Of a stretch of 20,903 nt of DNA, positions 1 through 11,227 are shown piece by piece. Under the pieces are notes generated by a model that worked only from the letters and a program-made list of their open reading frames with translations, was not told the DNA's origin and did no database searches. Source of the DNA: Rhizophlyctis rosea (taxonomy: Eukaryota > Chytridiomycota > Chytridiomycetes > Rhizophlyctidales > Rhizophlyctidaceae). Every line of letters starts with the position of its first letter. Within the stretch, counting starts at the first letter, position 1. Location of the stretch: contig JADGJC010000518.1 of NCBI GenBank assembly GCA_027596075.1, positions 1 to 20,903 of the forward strand, written 5' to 3'. The translations under genes and the position numbers were made by a program.

Positions 1-2788
1 ACGGGGACGGAGCGGGAGCGGGTGGGGGAGAGTGGGGAGGAGGAGGGGGAGAGGGAGAGTTCAGGAGGGGGGTTGTGGTGGGATAGGATGGATAGTGAGG
101 GGTTGATGGTTGTTGAGGATGTTTGTCGGTAAGTTTTCGGTGTAGGGGTTGAGTTTGGTGTCATGGTTGTTCGTGGGTGGAGGATGGGCGGGTTGGGGGG
201 CGTGCTGCATGATTTTTCGTGTTCTTTTTCTTTCATCACGCGAAAAACAAAACACCTTCCGAACAGTGACTAACATTTTCAATTTTCAATATCTTTGTTC
301 ACGAAACGAACCCACAGCAAACAAATCGCCCAAACCCACCTAACATCCCAACTCCACCACCACGCAATCCCCTTCACGTACCTCGACCCAACGTCCTCAA
401 GACCCCTCCCACCAACACACCTTCCAACAACCGAAACACCGCGAATAGCGATACCCGCAACGTTTTTCTCCCGCTCCTACTCTCCCAACAATACCTTGAC
501 AACACCACAAAACCCCCTACCATTCGGCGACCTCTACATCTTCGTTGAAGTATACGAACGCGAGGATGCGAGTGCGGTGGGACTTGGTGGGCGTGTGAAG
601 GGTGTACGCGTTATTGGTAAATGTGCCGTTCGGAAGGATGTTGTTGGAGATGTGGTGTTTGGAGGAGGGGAGGAAGTGGAGGAAATTGTGGAGTATGATA
701 ACGCCACGGGCGTCGTGACTTTTGTTGTTGGGGATGTTGAAGGGTGTGTGGAACGGATCGTCAGTCGGTGGAGTCGTGGTGCGGCTTCCTTATGGTGTGC
801 GGCGCATGTCACTCCCCATACCGCTAAACTATCCTCTCTTAACGTCCGGGCGTACGTACATAACTTTTTGTCGTACCGGGTGGAATTTGATGGTGGGGGA
901 CGGGTGGATTTGCGGTGGGAGGTTGAGGGTGGTGGTGGTGGGGTAGGTGGTGGAGGGGGAGTGGGACGGCCGGGTAGGGGAAGGTTTAAGGTTGGATTTG
1001 GGGTTGTGGAGGGAGTGAGTGGAGAGGCGGGGTGGAGACGGTGGGGGGAGGTTGTGAAGTTTTTGGAAGGGTTTGGGGAGGGGGTGGTTGAGAGGGGGGG
1101 TGGGGAGTGTGGGGTGGTGGAGTTTGTTTTGGTGAGTTTTTGCTGCGGAATGTCTGGGGGAGTTTGCTGTAGAATGCAAGAAAATGGGAATGGAACGATT
1201 GACCCTGTTATTTCTGTTTTTCAAGATCCTAACACAAATCTCCCCCCTCCTCCGCGCCCTCCTAACACTCGAAATCTCCATGAACGCCAACCCCCTCAAC
1301 CGAATAAACCCCCACCTCCGCCTTGTTACACTTACACCTAAATCCCTCACATCCTTCCGCCTCCTCTTTGGCACGCACTACGCCATCGACTTTACCTTGG
1401 TTCGACATGGTGTTGTGGGCGTGTTTGATGGGAGTGGAGGAGTGGCGGCGGGACCTGTTGTTCCTCCTGCTGCGAGGGGAGGGGTGTGGGACGGGTTTGT
1501 GCAGAGGATGGAGGTTGTGCCTGTTCCTGGGTTTGGAGGGGCGGGGGAGGATGGTGTGAGTGGGGGGGAAGAAGGGTTGGTGGAGAGTATTTGTCGGTGT
1601 GTCGAATCCCTCCCCCCTCCCTCATCAGACGAAGAAGACGACGTAACATGCCTCCCCCTCCCCGGCGGGATCCTAATCGACATGCGCTGTGTCGCGGACG
1701 TCGTATCGATCGTCGGCCGATTCATGGACGGGGTGTTGGTTCTTGGATGGGTTGAGGGGGTTTGTAATTCGGGTCAGGTGCCGGGGGTTAAGGGTTCTAG
1801 GAGGGATATGGGGGCGTTGGAGTGTGTCGTTGAGATGGAGGGGGGTGTTGGGGTTCGGGTTGTGGGGCGGGGGAGGGGGGTTGGGGTTGGGGTGTTGCTT
1901 GGCGGTGCGGGGGCGGTGGGGGGGTTGACAGGGGCGATGGGGGAGGATTTGGAGGGGGTGTTTAATAAGAAGGTTTGTTTTCGTGGGAATTTCAGTGACC
2001 CGTTTCTGTCCATCCACCTAAACCTTTAACCCCGTCTCTTCCCGACCAACACAGCTCTCATCCCTCCCCCCCAACACGGACGTGCGCCCCTTTCTGAAGC
2101 AAATTCTGAGCATCCTAAGTCTCCCGCGCGTCGCGTTGAAGGATTTGGCGGTTGTTGCTGGGATGGAGAGGAGGGTTGTACAACCTGCGGTGATGGGTGT
2201 TGAGTGGTGTTTGACTGTTCCTCCTGGGGCGCCGGGGTATTTTGGGAAGGAAGGGGATGTTTTGGGAGGTGTTGAGGAGAGGAGGGTGGGGGTTTTGGTA
2301 AGTTTTTTTGTGAGGGATGGGGTGATGCCTTTTTGTGAAGGGGGCAAGAGTGGTTGTTCGACTGATTATGGGCGGGTTGGGTGGATGTTATAGTTTACTG
2401 ACGAGTCTTTCTTCCTTTTTAGCTAAAATTCACACCCACAACCCTCACACCCATCCCACAACCATCAATATACATCTCCCTCCGTCACAACTGGGAAACG
2501 GGGGTGATAAATCTCTGGTGTGCTCCACCCGACACGGACGACCTAACAAACGAGCAGCCCAGCCCGTTCCTTGCTCAGCGGCTTGCTTCTATGGCGCAGA
2601 GTAATGGTGTGACGGGTGGTGGGGTGGTGGAGGAGTTGAAGAGGGTGTTGGCGGGGATTAGTGGGAGGGGGGCGGGTGGGGAGGGAAAGGTTGGGGTTGT
2701 TGTTAGGGCTGTTTGTGGTGGGGGGTTGGGGGCTGGTGGTGGGGGGGTGGGAGCGGGTGGGGGGAGAGGGGGGGTTTGGAGTGGGTGA
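1..2788 (+). CDS. Mediator complex subunit 14-like protein, 3' part, five exons in window
   Basis: The gene is cut at the left edge. Exons are 1-128, 315-1131, 1226-1972, 2055-2297 and 2423-2788 (TGA stop). Introns 129-314 (phase 2) and 1132-1225, 1973-2054, 2298-2422 (all phase 0) are GT-AG, with donors GTAAGT, GTGAGT, GTTTGT and GTAAGT and acceptors such as CACAG and TTTTTAG. TACTGAC lies about 20 nt before the last acceptor. The joins keep one frame open for 766 residues. The pattern of a segment like NPHLRLVTLTPKS followed by YAIDFTLVRHGVVGVFDGS, and an earlier beta-rich segment RVDLRWEVE, resembles the C-terminal half of Med14/Rgr1, the Mediator scaffold subunit in the nucleus. This is recognition by eye. 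Low-complexity inserts occur (GGGGGVGGGGGVG at about 927-966; Gly-rich C-terminus). Each exon begins C-rich and ends G-rich. The gene structure is well supported; the family name is moderate. No polyadenylation hexamer was found after the stop. Confidence 0.6.
1864..1892 (+). other. Perfect G-quadruplex motif in exon 3 of the Med14-like gene
   Basis: Five G-runs of four to six, separated by one or two bases (C, A, TT, TT), fit the canonical G4 pattern on the coding strand. The motif lies inside coding sequence, so the messenger RNA could also fold. Folding is inferred from the pattern only. Confidence 0.6.
2721..2774 (+). other. G-quadruplex-prone cluster in the last exon
   Basis: Consecutive G-runs of three to seven separated by one to seven bases occur just before the stop codon of the Med14-like gene. 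They encode a Gly-rich tail. Several overlapping G4 registers are possible on the coding strand. Confidence 0.5.
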
Positions 2789-2918
2789 GGGGGTTAGGTG
2801 GGGCGAGGGGGTTTGTACAGTTTGTTTTGCGGGTGTGTGTGAATAGTAATTTACTTGCTTGACGTTGCATTCGCAACTTTTCATATGAAGTCGGTGTGAT
2901 GCCATTGGATACTTAGTA

Positions 2919-3016
2919 TGATGCATCTTCGCCCACTTTGGAGATAGATCAATGATAGATGATGGAGTGTGATGCATCTTCGCCCACTTTGGACATAGAT
3001 CAATGATAGACGATGG
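2919..3016 (+). repeat. Tandem duplication of a 47-bp unit, period 51
   Basis: Copy 1 is 2919-2965 and copy 2 is 2970-3016. Both start TGATGCATCTTCGCCC and end GATGG, differing at two positions (G/C after TTTGGA, T/C near the end). A four-base spacer lies between them. The pair begins about 130 bp after the stop codon of the Med14-like gene. It could be a recent slippage duplication or part of a longer dispersed repeat; only this pair is visible in the window. Confidence 0.9.
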
Positions 3017-4050
3017 TGAACTTTCCTTGTAACAGAAACTTCCTAGCATGCGGTTTCCATGTTCTCTGTGTCCACGATCAGAAACTTTTTATGGTCAACC
3101 AAACAAATATGATTTGGCAGTCCCTATGTGACGGCGGCTACATACTAGCATTGTTTGATGCCGACTGGTTTGCGTATGGGAGTTCCGAAAAGATGGCTCT
3201 GGTTGTTGCACTATGACGAAGCTGCGAATCATTTTTCTGTTTGCACGCTTTGTGTAGTGCGCGCGGAGCTCATTGAACAAAAAAAGGATCGCAGCCGAAC
3301 TCAGTCCTTACTTTGGAAGAGCCTCATGTTGGCTAACACAATCACGTTCATTCAATTCATTTTCGGAAGAAGGTGAATTGCTTGATTGATATGGTCTTTG
3401 GTTCCAGTCGCTGTTGGGGCAAATGCCAATCACCGTCATCCACCAATCTGAAATGAGGACGAGGATTGCAAACATCATGCATTTACCTGCTCGGCATCAT
3501 AGAGTGTACAAACTCGAAGCAGAAATGCGGTCATCTTCCAACACAGCGTATTTTTGCATGGGTCTGCACCCGTTGGGCAAGGAGGCATATGGGAATGACG
3601 TGACATATCAGCAATGCAAAATTCAAGAAATGTGTGTAGCATAGACAGAAAAAGTTAAACTCCTGATCATCGAGCGTTTGATTGTGAAGTAGTGTGTATC
3701 AGCAAGACTCGGCAGCTAGCAGGTGGACGCTCACATTAAACTTCTTTGACTTCGACGTTGTCAAAACCATCTTACATCGCCGATGGCGTCGGCTTTCTAA
3801 CAATTCTCAATCCCCCATGGTAAGCAACAACCATGCCCATCCAAGCTTTAAGTCTGTGGGCTGAAGTACATGATATCCAATGAGTGAGCAGATGGGCAGT
3901 CTCTGAGGCAAGAAAAAGATCCAACCAGACAATGCAAATGATGATTCTCAATGAGTTTGGATCGCGAGCTCAATCAGGCGAGATGCGCATATGCATTCCA
4001 CACATTGATATTCATACGCCATCCACAATTTTGTACAGAAGCAATTGAAG
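3017..4050. other. Gene-poor stretch, no recognised gene
   Basis: Only short open frames are present, for example 3013-3216 and 3414-3644 on the plus strand, with no recognisable domain and no exon-type C-to-G skew. The second follows a possible acceptor (TTCCAG, about 3405-3410). These could be remnants of the broken coding region that follows, but I cannot join them convincingly. Confidence 0.5.
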
Positions 4051-5068
4051 AATTCCCTTCATGCAGGCCAAAAAAAAAGACTTCGTCAGGCACAAATCCA
4101 ACTCGGTCAGGTATGTCACCGCTGACTATCTTGAGTTGTGGATGCTGCCGTTAGTGCACGCGCTTCCGTTATCATCACTGGGACAGACGCGCATCCTTGG
4201 ATAGGTCAGGAAACCCTGAGGACCAAACTTGCCACTGAGTACAGAAATGTGGTGTATTTGTCGAACTTGCATAAGGGTTTGGTTCCTACAACAGGTGAAA
4301 TAGAGGCGATGTGCGACAACGCAGTTGAGACTTGCCAGTACGTGTATGATCAAATCACTGATAGATTACCCGCCGGCTGGTCCTCGCTCACACGTGTCCA
4401 GACCCAACCCCTAGCGACTGCTATTTATGAAGTGCGTTTGCGTTTGCTGACCCCCCTTGGGTCGAAGGAATTTTTGAGAGGTCACATACTCCGAGCACAG
4501 CGTGAGCGCTTTGTTCAATTTCGCGAATGCTGCTTTTGATTTTTGCTCACAAACTTGAATGTGGGTTCAGCCAGTACAGGAACTATGGGATGATGCGAAC
4601 GTCTTTGGAGACGCTTTTGCCGTGCCAGGGCTTTATACTAAGTACAATGGTCTTTATGTAAGACTGATCAAGAACTGCCGTATTGGAAGTGCCATCGTAA
4701 GTGACTTCTGTCGGACCAATTTGACTGTGAGAGAATGAGCAGTTCAGGATTATAGGCTAGACAGACTACCGCTCTTGTCCACTGATATCCATTGCCAACG
4801 ATGGTTTCGCTTCTTTTTGGTGCGTTGCAAAAAGGATGTGGCAATCCTCCGAGGCTTATATACCGATGACACCATAAATGCTGATGTTTACATTATGTGC
4901 TTGGCACTGGTTGCCGCCGGCACATTCGATTGCAATGAATATCAACCAGTGTCCTTTGTCTTTGCGAGTAAGGAAACGCACACGCGTTGGCATGCAGACA
5001 ATGCGGCCATCGCTCATATCTCGGCTGCTACTGCTCAAGACAGCTCACGCTTTGGGGAAAGAATTTGA
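4051..5068 (+). pseudogene. Broken coding region of unknown family
   Basis: Three blocks read like protein. Block 1 (from about 4051 in one frame, continued from about 4140 in another) contains SVRYVTADYLELW, then RNVVYLSNLHKGLVPTTGEI and LATAIYEVRLRLLTPLGS. Near 4540 the frame shifts again, and after a stop near 4551 it continues as VQELWDDANVFGDAFAVPG. A phase-0 GT-AG intron at 4697-4747 (GTAAGT to TTCAG) joins this to a last block starting DYRLDRLPLLSTD and ending at 5068. The frame changes near 4135 could instead be a short intron (GTATGT at 4111 to TTAG at 4154), so it may be a poorly predicted live gene. I do not recognise the family. Predicted content is mostly helical, without a signal peptide or clear zinc cluster. 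Composition lacks the C-to-G exon skew of its neighbours, suggesting a different origin or older decay. Confidence 0.45.
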
Positions 5069-6324
5069 CGACTTCTGACGAACGGATGCAGAATGATCTA
5101 TTACGATGAATGAACGCGTTTGCCCCTCATGAGCTGATCAATACCCGGACTCGAATGGAATCACCGGTACAATGTTTACGAAGTAATGCTTATTGCTCAT
5201 TTTTCTCATCGTGCTCATTATTTGCGCTTCCATCTTTGTGTTTGCGGCTGAGTTACCAGTTTTGATGCTTGCCGGAATAGTAAAGAGCAAAGCTTGACAA
5301 TGGCAATGAATGCCGCGACAAAAGAGGCGCGCCAGGAGAAGGTAGATCACGACAGATTATTCAATCTTCATCGAACATGTGGGCGAGTCTGCATGGTATC
5401 AGCTTGGAAATCTCAGCATTATAAGGGTCTGACGGCAGGAAGCGTCAGCTTTTCGTTCTCCGTTGTCTAATGCTAGATTAATATCAGATCGCATACGATG
5501 GCATTACTCAAGGGGAGAAACCCGACTAAAAAGAATGCCCGCAAGCCTTGGTAAGCATGAACATCCCGGTTGGCACGGAATGAGCTGCAATATGTTTCCA
5601 GCACAAAATATAAATACATGCTGTGATCGCACTGTATCGAAGTGTGTCAGGGTGGGACTTGGCTGATGATGGGCAGCCCATTGACCCATGTATGCTGGTC
5701 TATTGACACTATAATTTAGGTCAAGTCGAGCATACATACTGCCATTCACACTGTGCTGTACAGCCAGCCGACCGGCGTCAATTGCTTTTCGGGCTCTGAC
5801 TTTTTGGTATTTAGGAAATAGAGACCGCATGACCCATACTACGAGTATCTTCCCGAGATCAATGTTCCACATGTTTTCAAACTGAGGTTCAAACAAAATG
5901 CAGAAATCATCAGAAGGGCTCAGAACCCCACATCTTACAGGGAAGTAGCTGCTCCCTCAAAAAGCATTTCGTCCTAATGGCGGTTCTCTTTTACGACCAC
6001 CTTTACATAAAACGTGATGAGACATCGACAATGGCAAAAACTCATATCACGGCCACCATGCCTTCAAGTTGCCCCGGGTGAGTGTGGTCCATTCAAACTG
6101 CTCCCTAGTATCTGCATCCTTCTTCCTTCGTGAAGAGACTCCCACTTTAGCCACATATTACCAGTGGAAAAGATACACCGTCGCACATGATAGTGGATAT
6201 GACAGCAACATCTTCATCCAATCCATACAGCCAAGTATAATCGTGACCATTACCGCATGTCTTAAAAGCGCAAATACACAAATACAATACCCCTCTGAAT
6301 CGACACCCCTCCAATTCTCCACGC
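5069..6324. other. Intergenic, no recognised gene
   Basis: The longest open frame is 5504-5896 on the minus strand (130 aa; contains LFPKYQKVRARKAIDAGRL). It has no recognised domain, no skew signature and no supporting neighbour. No tRNA, repeat or polyadenylation hexamer for the minus-strand gene ending at 6325 was found. Confidence 0.4.
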
Positions 6325-9024
6325 CTACAACTCCACCGCAGGGCTCAACACAACCCTCTGCACACCTCCCTTCACAACAGGAACCCAAACCGTCAACGGA
6401 TCGACACCCAACTTCTCAAACTCCCACCCACTATTGCCAGCATCTTTCACTATTCCCTCGGGCACCGTCACCGGTACTGTACACCCCCCATTACCCTCCA
6501 CTCTAACTGCAAGAATATGTGTGGCATTCTTCTCATATGATGTCCACACACCACAATTATCGCCGTGGAATCGACGCACGAAGGCTGCGTTCAATTCGTC
6601 GAAGGATGCACCTCCAACAATAGGCCACTTCACCAACGCCAACAATTTCCCCAAAACATGTTCAGCCCACTGCTGCAAAACGCTATACTTCCCCGTCCGT
6701 CCATTCAAGGTTATACTTGGCTGGTCGCTGTTTCGGAGATTGGCTTGATGGAACATGTAGGATTCGTGTCGCAAGTTCAGAAGAAGTGCGAGGACACGGT
6801 CAGATTCGACGTCTAGGAGGTAAGACCAATCCTTGAACCCCTGTGTAGTGTTGTAGAATGAGTTGTAGAGCGCGATGTCTTCGGTGGGTGTGGAGGAGCA
6901 GTAGTAGATTACTGTTGGTTGGCGGGGAATTACTGTGTGGACAAAGAAAATCAGTACTCGATGGTAGTGAAGAATATACTGAGGTATTGGTTAGGTAGTC
7001 CTACCAATGAACCCGTCATAGTTGGACGACTCTTGTGTTGTTATCCACGGGTGATGTGGGTTAGTGGAGTTGCAAATATCAGGACGGGAAGTGTCACCGA
7101 CGACCATGGTGATGTTGTGTGCTACCATGGAGCGGATGGCGTCGCCGTTTCGGAGACCGGAGATCTACAAGCAAGCAGAAGCACTGGTGAGACAAGTAGG
7201 CCCAATACAAATACCAGATCCCTGCGTGCATTGCTTGAAGACACATACCGAAGGAGTGATCATCGTCGCGCCCGTCCATGCAGGTGATTTGGTAAGACCG
7301 GAAACGTTGGCGAACAGGATATTGAATGATAGTTCGTTGTCTACGTCGTAGCGACTAACGAGAGCAAAAGAGGGAAAAACAGATCAATCAAATCATTCAT
7401 ACGCGTCTACAGACAGCTCCAAACAACATCTTCAGTCAAGATCCCTCACCTGCAATTATTCAACATTTCATGCGTAAACGTATGACTACACCACCAGAAA
7501 TTCGCCATAGCACTTTGGCTTCCGAATAACGTGACCCATAACGGGTCCTAATAAGATCAGAAAGGAAAAATCAAGGGCGGTTAAGGTAACAGCAAGGGGA
7601 TACTAAAACATAGAGGCTCATGCATCCAGAAATGGGATGAAACCCGCACCTTCGCTGACTCCGTTGCCGTAAACCCCTTATACGGAGCGGTATCCTTCGG
7701 CCACACCTGCGTCCCCGCTCCCAATGGCTGGATGTAATCATACGCCCCCTGATCGTTATCGATTTCCACCATATACGGCGAATCAATCTGTTCCAACACT
7801 CCGTTCCCATTAAAGCCCACCACTAGCTTGAAACTCGACCCCGCCGGCAAGACGTTAGTCTGTAACGTCTTCTGCCACGCCCAGACATTATTGATCGACG
7901 CGCTGTCGACTCTGTAATCGTATTCTTTGACGGACCCTGTAGCAGGAACGGTTGTGGCGAGGAACATGTCGTCTACTTGGAGTTGGAAGTAGATCCGACG
8001 GAAGCCTTGGTAGAGTTGACGAGTCATCCATGGTATGTAGATGTGGGAGAGGAAGGTGGAAGTTGGTGACCACCACCCGAAGTCGATGTAGAACGCCATG
8101 ACTTCGCGGCCGGAGTCGTACTTTACTACTACGCCTCCGACTGTCGATTGCGCAAAGCCCCCATCAGAGGAAGGAGAGAACATCAGAAAGGGCGTCGTGG
8201 TTGTCGTATTCGTAATTGACGCGGGAACATGGTACAGGCCGGTGGTAGGGAGGACGGAGTTGTTGACTAGGCCCATGTAGGAGAAGGAAGAAGGGAGGGT
8301 GAGGGTGAGGTTTTGGGTTATGCCGGTGTTGCAGCAGCCCCAGAGGGTTGGGTTTGCTACTACGGTGTTGTGTTCGGGGCGTGGCGAGTCGTCGAGGGAG
8401 ATGCGGCGGACGCGGTGGGTTGATTCGTAGCTGTTAGGCACAATGTGATCAATGCTCCGTTTGTGGTGAAAGAAACCAATACTGAAGATAATCAAATCAT
8501 GTGCAAATTTGGGGCCACATCGCCCCATCATACATGATCCTAAGCTTCAGAGTCCAACTCTCCATTTCTCCAGTCAGCCAAGCCCACTCAAAACTCACGT
8601 TTCCAGCTGAGTCCACTGATCAGCCGTCAAGGCACTCAACCATCCGCTAACACCGTAGTCATACTGCAGCTGCCCGGGTTGAATGATGATCGAAGAATAT
8701 TGCGGATTGCCACTAGCATCGTAGAGCGGGAGCGTACCATTGTACCCGGCCTGCGGGATCAGAATGGTATCCCATGAAATGTCGTATCCGAGAAGGGCGT
8801 TTTCGACTGCTTGGCGATCGGTGTTTGCGTCGGCTATGGGGAGGTTAGAAGATGTTGTCAGATTGGAATGAACGAAAAAGTGAAGATGGGGGGATGAGGA
8901 ACCAACCATTTGCCAAGTACAAGACCTTGTGGGTCATGATTGTGGCATTTTGGGCGGTGACGGATTGAACGAGAAGGAGCAATGCCGCGTAGAGTGCGAC
9001 GAGCAAGGAGTGGGTGACGTGCAT
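6325..9024 (-). CDS. Secreted polysaccharide deacetylase, CE18 family (Agd3-like)
   Basis: Seven exons, listed 5' to 3' on the minus strand: 9024-8907, 8833-8599, 8430-7650, 7547-7450, 7354-7249, 7164-7005 and 6932-6325 (TAG). All introns are GT-AG and phases 1, 2, 0, 2, 0, 1 match, giving 2106 nt and 701 aa, close to fungal Agd3 length. Residues 1-24 form a signal peptide (hydrophobic ALLLLV, cleavage near SVTA-Q), so the enzyme is secreted. Segments typical of Agd3 proteins are GFRRIYFQLQVDDMFL (D271, D272), CSHTFTHE (H400, H404) and YMFHQANLR (H561). An Asp plus HxxxH is the metal-binding triad of NodB-like deacetylases. Agd3 removes N-acetyl groups from cell-wall or biofilm galactosaminogalactan; the substrate here is unknown. 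The N-terminal part should match the family's CBM87-type module. N-glycosylation sequons occur (NAT at 26). No galactosaminogalactan cluster partners are in the window. Confidence 0.88.
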
Positions 9025-9090
9025 TGTGATACGTGCAATGCGGGTCTGACTGACTTGGTCTGGAGGACGAGGGGTGGAATGAACTGTTCA

Positions 9091-9098
9091 CTTATATA
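9091..9098 (-). promoter_or_regulatory. TATA box of the CE18 deacetylase gene
   Basis: TATATAAG reads on the minus strand about 67 bp upstream of the ATG at 9024. Position and orientation fit a core promoter with a short leader. No other element was assigned. Confidence 0.6.
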
Positions 9099-11226
9099 GG
9101 CCTCCTGCTCAGGTTGGCCGGCGAAAGAGATCGATAAGTTTGACAGGCGAAGGGACAAAAAAAGTGAAGAATCACGCATTCACGGTCCAGCGAGCCAATG
9201 GGCGGCTTGGCTGGAAATAGGTACACAGGTGCAAAGCCCGCCCCGCTTCCTTGTGGTTTGAGTTCCTGCGCACACGGAGAGAATGAGAATCGAAACTCAG
9301 TTCGCGAGCCCGCGGCGTTGTATGCAGCTTCCTGTTGCGATTGACGCCGTAACAGACCTTCTTTATGAAAACCTGTGGATCAAAAATCTCTTGGCTTTGC
9401 ATCGGTTGCCTCGGCCGAGTCGCATCGACACGGTGGTTTGTTTGTCCAACGTTGTGCGATGCTGAGTGTTTGCATCGAGTTGGTGTCTAAACCTTAAGTA
9501 CCATGGGGACAGCTGACACTCACTAGTGTTTCCTTTACTGCGAAAGTCTGCGCCCATGGATGCACACCAACCATCCCCCTTTTCTCCAGCCCTCCAATCG
9601 GAGCAACAGCAACCCCTCCAGAGAGTGCTTTGTCTCGCAGCGGATCACAGCTGATCACGGAGGATGAATCGAGGCTTGGGAATGTTCGACATTGTGCGAC
9701 GCGCAGTGATACACAGAATGCAGTCCGTGCCATATATGTTCCAATATGGAAGGTGGTGAGTGCGGCTCCGAATGGAGGGAGCGGCTGTTTGCATTGATTA
9801 CGTGTCATCAAAGGTTGCTGCGGAATTTGAATGGCAACTGCTCTGGCAGGAGGTCCGAGGGAAATGCACCACCTTCATCATTCAGATACATTCGATGTGC
9901 TTTGTTCACCATCTCCTTTTTGGACATTTGTCCCTCCATCGTCCGGGGAGGTTGTCAACTATGCACACATCAGCAGCGGGAGGACGTCCAATTGGTGTCG
10001 CAAAATTTGCACAATGGATCGGGCACCCCAAACTTGCAGCGTCGATTCAGACATGCGCGCACTTGAACGACCGCGCTGGAGTGGGTGTCCGGCGAGGAGT
10101 GATTCATTTTCACAAAAAGCTTGCCGTAAGGTGACCCTCGTGAAAGCATAAAAGGTTACTCTGTTGTGGTAGTATCTATGATCATTCCTGCGGATGCTCC
10201 CAGTCTTGCTATGTGTAGTGTATTCAACGCATTGCAAAGAAACGTATCTTTCATTCCTATCACCCCGCAAGCGACAGAAGAACAGTCGGCGGTAGATCAA
10301 AGGTTTGCATGTTAGAGCTGTCGCCACTTTCGCAACATCAATTCAGGGACGTCTGGTGGGTGTTTAAACCATGATATGTTGACAGAAAGGTGAAATCCCT
10401 CGTAAAGGGCAGTGGTCAGGTTTAGTCAGAGGACTATGTCTTCAAAGGGAATAAATGCTGTAAGCAGCGCCTCCACAATACGTGCCATTGGAAGTGTAAT
10501 GTTCTCCCAGTTCCAGAGCCACCCTTCATGGTCGCGATCCATAAGATCCAGGGGTTCGAAATGAGGCCGACGGACGATGGTTAATTCATTTTTTGAGCGC
10601 AAACCGCACTTCAACACCATGCAGGGAACGTCAAAGAGCGGAGCTGTTGGACGGACTCCGTAAAAGAATATTGATGCATTGCAGAGAAAGCGGCAGTACC
10701 GAGGCCAGCAGAGCCGTCGCTACAGAACAACCCAACATCCGCCGGACGCTGAGAATACTGGTTTGACCCGATGTTTGACCTCTTACAAATGTTCACCTTT
10801 TGTAAAACGACATCAAACAACGTCGGAAGGAGATGTGACGGTTGTTGAATGTTGGAATCCATCGCGTTAAGTTTTTTGCGTTTTTGGGCACACATTACTT
10901 TCAACCACATAACCATTCACCAATGACCGAGCTTTCGTAAAGCATTATCATTTGAGACATTGCAAAATCAAGTTGCAATGTAGGAATCGCAAATGGCGGG
11001 CCATGATAATGATGAGGGTATAGTGGTTTAGCGATTAGTGATGGTCATAAGCAAAAAGGTTGACAAGTAGAATGATGCCCCTATTCATCCATTGCCGCGC
11101 TCGGATTTTGAGCTTTCGGATTCGCCCGGCGTCTGATGTTACCGCTTGAGCCCCTCTGATCGTCATCATCCGAGGTCACACTGTAACACCTGGATATTCG
11201 CTAAACCTGCCTCAAAGCAAATCTCC
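9099..11226. other. Long gene-poor interval, no recognised gene
   Basis: Two minus-strand open frames are the only hints of coding. 9494-9811 contains GGVAVAPIGGLEKRGMVG and ends at a possible donor (GTGAGT, about 9525). The frame ending at 10426 contains DHEGWLWNWENITLPMARIV and opens upstream to about 10660. Neither has a recognised family, and no splice partners join them convincingly. At 9746-10151 all three plus frames are open for over 100 codons, so length alone is no evidence there. Base composition is balanced. Confidence 0.4.
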
Positions 11227-11227
11227 T

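Noticed and set aside
534..812. Minus-strand Thr/Pro/Ser-rich frame
   Set aside because: It is the antisense of a G-rich coding exon, and its low-complexity content reflects the skew.
829..1374. Minus-strand open frame of 181 codons
   Set aside because: It is a shadow of the plus-strand Med14-like exons; the skewed composition removes stop codons on both strands. The plus-strand model is supported by four phase-compatible introns.
1883..1892. Telomere-like GGGGTTGGGG
   Set aside because: There are only two units within a coding G-rich tract and no terminal array, so it is not a telomere.
2543..3049. Minus-strand 168-codon frame with a repeated SSIIDL..KWAKMHH segment
   Set aside because: The repeat comes from translating the 47-bp tandem duplication, and the rest is antisense to the last Med14-like exon.
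9746..10151. Three overlapping plus-strand frames each over 100 codons
   Set aside because: All three frames open together with no conserved motif, which indicates chance rather than a gene.
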